Positions 14,239 to 19,055 of a stretch of DNA of 25,769 bases are shown here, one piece after another. A program made the position numbers and the translations under genes. Every line of letters starts with the position of its first letter. The first letter of the stretch is position 1. The DNA comes from JACMPA01 sp035564115 (lineage in GTDB: Bacteria > Patescibacteriota > Saccharimonadia > Saccharimonadales > UBA4665), in the NCBI GenBank assembly GCA_035564115.1, contig DATMTN010000018.1, forward strand, positions 1 to 25,769, written 5' to 3'. The notes under the pieces are model-generated. The model searched no databases. It was given only the letters and a program-made list of their open reading frames with translations, and had not been told where the DNA came from.

Positions 14239-14408
14239 GTGAGCTGATGCTCGGGCTTTTCCCGCAGCCCGAAGATCCACCCGAAGAAATCATAATCATG
14301 CAGAACGGACGGGAGGTCAAAGTAAAGACCGAAGACCTCTGGGCTTATTCCGCGGACGCAATGCACCAACCGCCGACAGGCACAATCGAACTACAAGGAG
14401 AACAATAA
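14235..14408 (+). CDS. Unrecognised 57-residue protein inside the ATP synthase operon
   Basis: A small frame that general ORF cut-offs miss. GGAGG at 14223-14227 is 7 bases before the ATG, which overlaps the stop codon of the preceding gene (ATGA), and its own TAA overlaps the atpD start by one base (TAATG). The protein starts MSELMLGLFPQPEDPPEEII and continues with a short beta-prone piece around IIIMQNGREVKVKTEDLWAY and a polar tail. It has no membrane helix and no cysteine. It also carries the atpD ribosome binding site AAGGAG (14395-14400) in its last codons. The tight coupling on both sides argues that it is translated; function unknown, with the same position-based inference as its neighbour. 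Confidence 0.7.
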   Translation: MSELMLGLFPQPEDPPEEIIIMQNGREVKVKTEDLWAYSADAMHQPPTGTIELQGEQ

Positions 14409-15817
14409 TGGCACAATTAGCAGCAGAGAAACTTAAGACAGGCACGATTACCCAGATTGTGGGTGTGGTTGTCGATGTCGAATTCAGTACTGGCAATCTG
14501 CCAGCAATTTATAACGCGCTTACCCTCGAACATGATGGTAAGACTCTAACCCTCGAGGTCGCCCAGCACCTGAGTGAATCCAGCGTTCGTGCCGTTTCGT
14601 TGGGTTCGACTGATGGTCTGGAGCGTGGTGCCGTCGTAACTGATACTGGTGCGGCTATCTCGGTGCCGGTTGGTGACGATACGTTGGGCCGCATGTTCAA
14701 CGTGACTGGTGAGCCTATCGATGGTAAGGGTGGTACTTTCAAGACTAAGGCGGGTATTCACCGCACGCCACCACCCCTCATGGACCAGTCTGGTAAGGTA
14801 GAGATTCTGGAAACTGGTATTAAGGTTATCGACCTTATCTGTCCAATGGCCAAGGGTGGTAAGGCCGGCCTCTTCGGTGGTGCTGGTGTGGGTAAGACCG
14901 TGCTGATTCAGGAGCTTATTGGTAACATCGCCAAGTTCCACAACGGGTACTCTGTCTTTGCCGGTGTCGGTGAGCGTACCCGTGAAGGTAACGACCTCTA
15001 CGGCGAAATGGAAGAATCCGGCGTGCTCAAGAACACTGCTCTGGTCTTCGGCCAGATGAATGAGCCACCTGGGGCGCGTCTGCGTGTTGCCCTCTCGGGT
15101 CTAACGATCGCGGAAGGTTTCCGTGATAAGGGTAGCGACGTGCTGCTGTTCGTCGACAACATCTTCCGCTTTACCCAGGCCGGTGCCGAGGTATCGGCGC
15201 TGCTCGGTCGTCTGCCATCTGCTGTGGGTTACCAGCCAAACTTGGCGCAGGAAATGGGTCAGCTTCAGGAGCGTATTACCAGTACTAAGCAAGGTTCGAT
15301 CACTTCTGTACAAGCTGTCTACGTCCCGGCTGACGACCTGACCGATCCAGCCCCAGCGACGACCTTCGCTCACCTGGACAGCACCATTACTCTTTCTCGT
15401 GCTTTGACCGAGATTGGTATCTACCCGGCAGTAGACCCACTCGACTCTAGCTCTACCCTTCTTGACCCAGAAATCGTTGGTGAGGAGCACTACGACGTGG
15501 CTCGTGAAGTCCAGCGTGTACTGCAGCGCTACAAGGACCTGCAGGACATCATTGCTATCCTCGGTATGGAAGAACTGTCTGAGGAAGACAAGCAGCTGGT
15601 AGCCCGTGCCCGTAAGATTCAGCGCTTCCTGAGCCAGCCATTCTTCGTGGCTGAGCAGTTTACCAACAACCCTGGTCAGTACGTGAAGCTCAGCGACACT
15701 ATCGCTGGTTTCAAGGAAATCTTGGACGGCAAACACGACGACAAGCCTGAAAGCGCCTTCTACCTAAAGGGTGGCATCGAAGACGTTGTCAAAGCCGCCA
15801 AAGAGGCTAAGAAATAG
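14408..15817 (+). CDS. atpD: ATP synthase F1 subunit beta
   Basis: The 469-residue catalytic subunit, normal length. P-loop GGAGVGKT at 157-164, catalytic glutamate E189 in GVGERTREGNDLY, Walker B-type segment VLLFVDNIFRFTQAG (245-259), ALLGRLPSAVGYQPNLA, and the DELSEED-type loop as EELSEED at 388-394. The start follows AAGGAG by 7 bases and overlaps the stop of the 57-residue gene. Its stop overlaps the GTG start of atpC by one base. Confidence 0.97.
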   Translation: MAQLAAEKLKTGTITQIVGVVVDVEFSTGNLPAIYNALTLEHDGKTLTLEVAQHLSESSVRAVSLGSTDGLERGAVVTDTGAAISVPVGDDTLGRMFNVTGEPIDGKGGTFKTKAGIHRTPPPLMDQSGKVEILETGIKVIDLICPMAKGGKAGLFGGAGVGKTVLIQELIGNIAKFHNGYSVFAGVGERTREGNDLYGEMEESGVLKNTALVFGQMNEPPGARLRVALSGLTIAEGFRDKGSDVLLFVDNIFRFTQAGAEVSALLGRLPSAVGYQPNLAQEMGQLQERITSTKQGSITSVQAVYVPADDLTDPAPATTFAHLDSTITLSRALTEIGIYPAVDPLDSSSTLLDPEIVGEEHYDVAREVQRVLQRYKDLQDIIAILGMEELSEEDKQLVARARKIQRFLSQPFFVAEQFTNNPGQYVKLSDTIAGFKEILDGKHDDKPESAFYLKGGIEDVVKAAKEAKK

Positions 15818-16245
15818 TGATCCACTTCCAGTTAGTCGCTCTGAGCGGCACGAAGTTTGACGACGACGTCTATGAAGTCGTCTTGCCAACGCTGGACGGT
15901 GAAATTGGTGTTCTTCAAGACCACATGCCCCTGGTCAGCGTGGCCACCTACGGCGCGATTGCTGTTCGCCGTGAGGCCAAGGACTCCGACAGTCAGCGTG
16001 AATTTTTCGCTACCAACGGTGGTGTAGTCGAGGTAAGCGGCAATGTCCTCCGTGTTTTGGTGGATGAGGCCGATCACGCCGATGACATCAACAGTGCCGA
16101 AGCCGAAGCCGCCCACGAACGTGCCCTAAAGATGAAGGCTGAAGCCAAAGACCAGGTCAGCCTAGAGCACGCCCAGGCGCTCGTCGACCGCCAGGCTGTT
16201 CGTTTGCAGGTAGCCGGCCTTAAACGGCGACATCAGCGTAAGTAG
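15817..16245 (+). CDS. atpC: ATP synthase F1 subunit epsilon
   Basis: A 142-residue subunit at the end of the operon. The N-terminal beta-sandwich carries the family segments VVLPTLDGEIGVLQDHMPLV and FFATNGGVVEVSGNVLRVL. The C-terminal half (about 88-142) is Ala/Glu-rich helix that could form the inhibitory two-helix arm. The start is GTG inside the atpD stop codon (TAGTG). A strong terminator follows 13 bases after the stop, so this is the last gene of the unit. Confidence 0.94.
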   Translation: MIHFQLVALSGTKFDDDVYEVVLPTLDGEIGVLQDHMPLVSVATYGAIAVRREAKDSDSQREFFATNGGVVEVSGNVLRVLVDEADHADDINSAEAEAAHERALKMKAEAKDQVSLEHAQALVDRQAVRLQVAGLKRRHQRK

Positions 16246-16258
16246 TCACTTTGGCAGC

Positions 16259-16290
16259 AAAAAAAGACGCCCGGCGAGGCGTCTTTTTTT
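16259..16290. terminator. Bidirectional terminator between atpC and mscL
   Basis: A perfect inverted repeat: AAAAAAAGACGCC, six-base loop CGGCGA, then GGCGTCTTTTTTT. It has a T-run on both strands, so it can end the atp operon on the plus strand and mscL (ending at 16303) on the minus strand. Confidence 0.92.
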
Positions 16291-16302
16291 GCGTTGGGTA
16301 GA

Positions 16303-16722
16303 CTAAGCTTTCTTGGTGGGCTTGCTGGCTACGCCGCAGTACTTACAGCGCTTGGCAGCGGCTGGGATACCGCTGAGACACTCAGGACACTTGCGCTCTG
16401 CTGGCGCTTCAACCTCGTCAGATGGTTTTAGATGAGACATCAGCTTGTTTAGTGGCTGAACCACGAAGAAGAAGATAACGGCCGCGATGATGACGAACGA
16501 TACGACTGCGTTTATAAAGTCGCCGTACAGGAACTTACTCTTATTAACGGTAAATGTCAGACCGGAGAAATCTGGTTGGCCACCGATAGCCGCAATCAGT
16601 GGTGTTACTAGGTCTTTGACGAGTGTCGTTACGATGGCGCCAAAGGCAGCACCAATGACGACGGCAACGGCCAAATCGACGACATTACCGCGTAGTATAA
16701 ACTTTCTAAAATCCTTGAGCAT
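16303..16722 (-). CDS. mscL: Large-conductance mechanosensitive channel MscL with zinc-ribbon tail
   Basis: A 139-residue MscL, which opens under membrane tension to release solutes on osmotic downshock. KDFRKFILRGNVVDLAVAVVIG (3-24) is the conserved N-terminal amphipathic helix and start of helix 1, and NAVVSFVIIAAVIFFFVVQPLN (71-92) is helix 2. The cytoplasmic end carries CPEC and CKYC (C112, C115, C126, C129), a predicted zinc ribbon found on some family members. The ribosome binding site GAGGAG is good and a promoter lies just upstream, so it is probably monocistronic between its promoter and the bidirectional terminator. Confidence 0.95.
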   Translation of the reverse strand: MLKDFRKFILRGNVVDLAVAVVIGAAFGAIVTTLVKDLVTPLIAAIGGQPDFSGLTFTVNKSKFLYGDFINAVVSFVIIAAVIFFFVVQPLNKLMSHLKPSDEVEAPAERKCPECLSGIPAAAKRCKYCGVASKPTKKA

Positions 16723-16750
16723 AACAATCTCCTCAGTTACTTATATCTAA

Positions 16751-16778
16751 ATAATACATCGTACAGAGGTGAATGCAA
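16751..16778 (-). promoter_or_regulatory. Promoter of mscL
   Basis: On the minus strand TTGCAT (16773-16778) and TATTAT (16751-16756) are 16 bases apart. The -35 hexamer is the same as that of the ATP synthase operon. It lies in the short gap after the 115-residue unknown gene, so mscL does not depend on read-through from it. Confidence 0.5.
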
Positions 16779-16784
16779 GAAGTG

Positions 16785-17132
16785 CTAGGCAGCGGGAGGT
16801 GTCTCGTGCTGCGTAGCACCGGTATCTATGGAGCTAAACGCGTCGAACTGCAGTACCAAGTTATCTTTTAGGACCTGATTCTGGGCGATAGATAGCGCAC
16901 CCAATGCAAGTTGGACTGCCTGTTCACGCATTGCGAGGTCATCCGGAAAAAGTTCGGTCGCCCGCCGGCGTATCCAAAGAAGTAAATCGTCATTTGTGGC
17001 ATGCAGCTCTCGCACCGTGGTTTCTAGATTCGGAGTATCTGCATCGTACTGCTCAACAGTCGCGGGGTCGACGAGGGGCAATCTGAACTCGGGAGGAATT
17101 GTTGCGTGGGGTGGTCGGACGGACTCTGCCAT
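16785..17132 (-). CDS. Unrecognised 115-residue protein
   Basis: No family recognised. The protein has a Pro-rich N-terminus, a helical centre with ETTVRELHATNDDLLLWIRR and MREQAVQLALGALSIAQNQV, and a polar Thr/Pro-rich end. There is no signal peptide, membrane helix or cysteine. The start is supported by AGAAGG 8 bases before the ATG and by an extended -10 TGCTAGAAT (hexamer 17163-17168) further up. It is followed by mscL on the same strand after 62 bases. It shares a regulatory-looking region with the divergent carbonic anhydrase-like gene. Probably real; function unknown. Confidence 0.62.
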   Translation of the reverse strand: MAESVRPPHATIPPEFRLPLVDPATVEQYDADTPNLETTVRELHATNDDLLLWIRRRATELFPDDLAMREQAVQLALGALSIAQNQVLKDNLVLQFDAFSSIDTGATQHETPPAA

Positions 17133-17162
17133 TATCAGTTCCTTCTGAGTTAGGTTAGTTGG

Positions 17163-17230
17163 ATTCTAGCACGTTGCATAATGTGATTTATAGGAGTAAA
17201 ATCACACACGTTGTGTAATTTTTATCACAA
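17163..17230. promoter_or_regulatory. Operator-like cluster of repeats between divergent genes
   Basis: This intergenic stretch holds a perfect 8-base inverted repeat TGTGATTT (17182-17189) / AAATCACA (17199-17206) with a 9-base spacer, a direct repeat CACGTTGYRTAAT at 17170-17182 and 17207-17219, an ACACA-CGT-TGTGT inverted repeat (17204-17216), and one more ATCACA at 17224-17229. The minus-strand extended -10 TGCTAGAAT (hexamer 17163-17168) adjoins it. The density of related half-sites suggests regulator binding; the regulator is unknown. Confidence 0.45.
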
Positions 17231-17307
17231 AAACGCACGATAGAAATTACGACTAAAGTTTAAGTAAAGCGAAGGAAGCATTCTTTAATATGGTCTCGGG
17301 AGAATTT

Positions 17308-18183
17308 ATGTTTAGTACACAAGAACACACAAAATTTGTAATTGGTGAAGGTTCGATTAACCCCTACGCCAGAATTGCGAATGGTGAAATCAGCCATGAT
17401 CAACTTAACGCGTTGGTCACGGCTCTGCAGTCAGACGAGCTATATGTCGATATTGACCCAGAAATGATACCGAACAGCTGCGTTGATGGGCGTGGTGATG
17501 AGCTGGTCGGCCCGAATGCAGCTGGCGGTACATTTAGCTTGGTAATGGGTGATGCTCTCACCACGCAGTCGTATCGTCGCCCTGGTGAACAGGCACCAGT
17601 TCATGCTCGTCGGATGTTTGGCGCACTGGCACGTCTCGACAAGAAAATTGGCGGTCATGATGATACGCACGCCCAGGGTGATAACTGTGGCTGTGGTGCC
17701 GATGACAAGCTTGATTCTGAGGATCCAGCAGTACCATCAATCCTAGAGTATATTACTCGCCGGGGTGAAGATATCCGGACACTTCTGAACGGCCTAAATA
17801 TCCAAATCAGCGATGAGCTGCACGCCAAAATCATGGATAATACCCAGCAGTTGCGTGACGAGCACTACGCAACCAATGGTGCAGAACTGCGCCAAGCGAC
17901 AATTGACGAAGGTGGTCGGGTCGTTACCCTGCCCGGCAAACACGTTGAAGCAGTACTGAATGTTCAGACGCAGGCTGGCAAGACGTTGGATCGTCAGAAA
18001 TTGCACGAGATGTTCGATGGTGCGCTTGACGCGTTTAATCTCGATGTTCCCGCACTGCAATACGGCTCAACACTTCTCGCAGTGTCAGAAACTGAAGCGC
18101 ACGAACGCTTCGTGGGCGCCCTCTACTACAACGTTGCAACCGCTGCTGCCTTGGCCAGCGAGCTAGTTGTGAACGTTTACTAA
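17308..18183 (+). CDS. Cadmium/zeta-class carbonic anhydrase-like protein
   Basis: A protein of 291 residues from the ATG chosen here. An in-frame ATG six codons upstream (17290) is less likely, because GGGAG lies 6-7 bases before 17308 while the upstream ATG has only a distant GAAGGA. Residues below count from 17290. SCVDGRGDE gives C64, D66 and R68, the C-x-D-x-R metal/dyad motif shared by beta and zeta carbonic anhydrases. AGGT follows at 78-81, and GGHDDTHAQGDNCGCGADDK gives H123 and C133, ten residues apart, the spacing I recall for the His and second Cys metal ligands of the diatom cadmium enzyme CDCA1; beta enzymes use HxxC instead. No signal peptide, so cytoplasmic. It would interconvert CO2 and bicarbonate. 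The family is inferred from motifs only. An aquaporin gene follows 79 bases downstream. Confidence 0.68.
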   Translation: MFSTQEHTKFVIGEGSINPYARIANGEISHDQLNALVTALQSDELYVDIDPEMIPNSCVDGRGDELVGPNAAGGTFSLVMGDALTTQSYRRPGEQAPVHARRMFGALARLDKKIGGHDDTHAQGDNCGCGADDKLDSEDPAVPSILEYITRRGEDIRTLLNGLNIQISDELHAKIMDNTQQLRDEHYATNGAELRQATIDEGGRVVTLPGKHVEAVLNVQTQAGKTLDRQKLHEMFDGALDAFNLDVPALQYGSTLLAVSETEAHERFVGALYYNVATAAALASELVVNVY

Positions 18184-18217
18184 TCCAGAGACAAACTACA
18201 CTTTACAAATCTGCAAG

Positions 18218-18232
18218 CAAGCGGTACGCTTG
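18218..18232. other. Small hairpin upstream of the aquaporin gene
   Basis: CAAGCG, loop GTA, CGCTTG: a perfect six-base-pair stem in the 79-base gap between the carbonic anhydrase-like gene and the aquaporin. It has no T-run right after it, so it is not a classical terminator. It could be an mRNA-stability hairpin or an operator. Confidence 0.3.
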
Positions 18233-18262
18233 AGGTAGATCTAAAAACTTTAGGAGGGATCC

Positions 18263-18991
18263 ATGTTTGCAAGAAATAAAATAGCCATGGTGGTGGCTGA
18301 ATTTTTGGGTACCGCAGTACTGACACTCGTCGTACTGGCTGTACAGCGCTCTACTATCGGTATTGCGTATTTTGTGGCAATTGCCGCAGGTTTGGCAGTC
18401 GCTTCACTGTCATACGTATTTAGTAACGCCTCTGGCGCTCACTTCAACCCAGCAGTTACCATTGGTGCTTGGACTGCTCGCCGCGTCAAGACGTTGCCAG
18501 CTATCACGTACATCGTTGCTCAGCTGCTCGGTGCTTGGGCTGCCTACGGTATCTACACCTACTTTGTAAACTCAAGCCTGCAGGAAATCGGTGGCCACGC
18601 TACCTTCCGCATCTTCGTTGCAGAAGCAGTCGGTGCATTCCTGTTCGTATTCATTTGGGCTGCAGTTGCCGCACAGCGTCTATCGGCTAACCTGGTTGGT
18701 GCCGGTCTGACACTGGGCATCATCGTCGCATCTGTTGCCTCTATCGGTTTTGTAAACCCTGCGGTTGCACTTGGTGCACGTGCCTGGGACATCTGGGGCA
18801 GCATGGGCTGGGCTACCTACGTAGCTGGTCCTGTCGTCGGTGGTCTATTGGGCTACAACCTATACGAAGCTATCTTCAATAACGGTGGCCTTTGGTTCCC
18901 TGCAGTCAAGCCTGCAGCTGCCAAGGTGAGCGTCAGCAAGCCAGTTGCCAAGTCACCAGCTAAGAAGTCTACCGCTAAGAAGCGCAAGTAG
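18263..18991 (+). CDS. Aquaporin / MIP family channel with lysine-rich tail
   Basis: A 242-residue polytopic membrane protein of the major intrinsic protein family. AEFLGTAVLTL opens helix 1. The first pore motif is GAHFNPAVTIG (NPA 62-64); the second is FVNPAVALGARAW (NPA 165-167). In most aquaporins the second NPA is followed by the selectivity-filter arginine (NPAR); here it is valine, so the pore should be wider or less cation-repelling. The last 27 residues (from about 216) are a Lys/Ala/Pro/Ser tail ending KKSTAKKRK, unusual for the family. AGGAGG six bases before the ATG is a strong start. The gene ends in a strong terminator. Water, gas or small-solute conduction cannot be told apart from sequence. 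Confidence 0.9.
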   Translation: MFARNKIAMVVAEFLGTAVLTLVVLAVQRSTIGIAYFVAIAAGLAVASLSYVFSNASGAHFNPAVTIGAWTARRVKTLPAITYIVAQLLGAWAAYGIYTYFVNSSLQEIGGHATFRIFVAEAVGAFLFVFIWAAVAAQRLSANLVGAGLTLGIIVASVASIGFVNPAVALGARAWDIWGSMGWATYVAGPVVGGLLGYNLYEAIFNNGGLWFPAVKPAAAKVSVSKPVAKSPAKKSTAKKRK

Positions 18992-19011
18992 TACACTTCA
19001 TAAAAGCTTTT

Positions 19012-19041
19012 AAAAATCCCCTCGCACATGAGGGGATTTTT
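19012..19041. terminator. Bidirectional terminator between aquaporin and the helicase gene
   Basis: AAAAATCCCCTC, loop GCACAT, GAGGGGATTTTT: a perfect 12-base inverted repeat with T-runs on both strands. It ends the aquaporin transcript on the plus strand and the helicase-nuclease transcript (stop at 19056) on the minus strand. Confidence 0.92.
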
Positions 19042-19055
19042 CTTTGGGAAAATAT

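Noticed and set aside
15101..15736. 211-codon minus-strand frame inside atpD
   Set aside because: It is antisense to conserved beta-subunit sequence, and its residues show no fold or motif.
17290..17307. Upstream ATG for the carbonic anhydrase-like protein
   Set aside because: GGGAG lies just before the ATG at 17308, while the upstream one has only a distant purine run.
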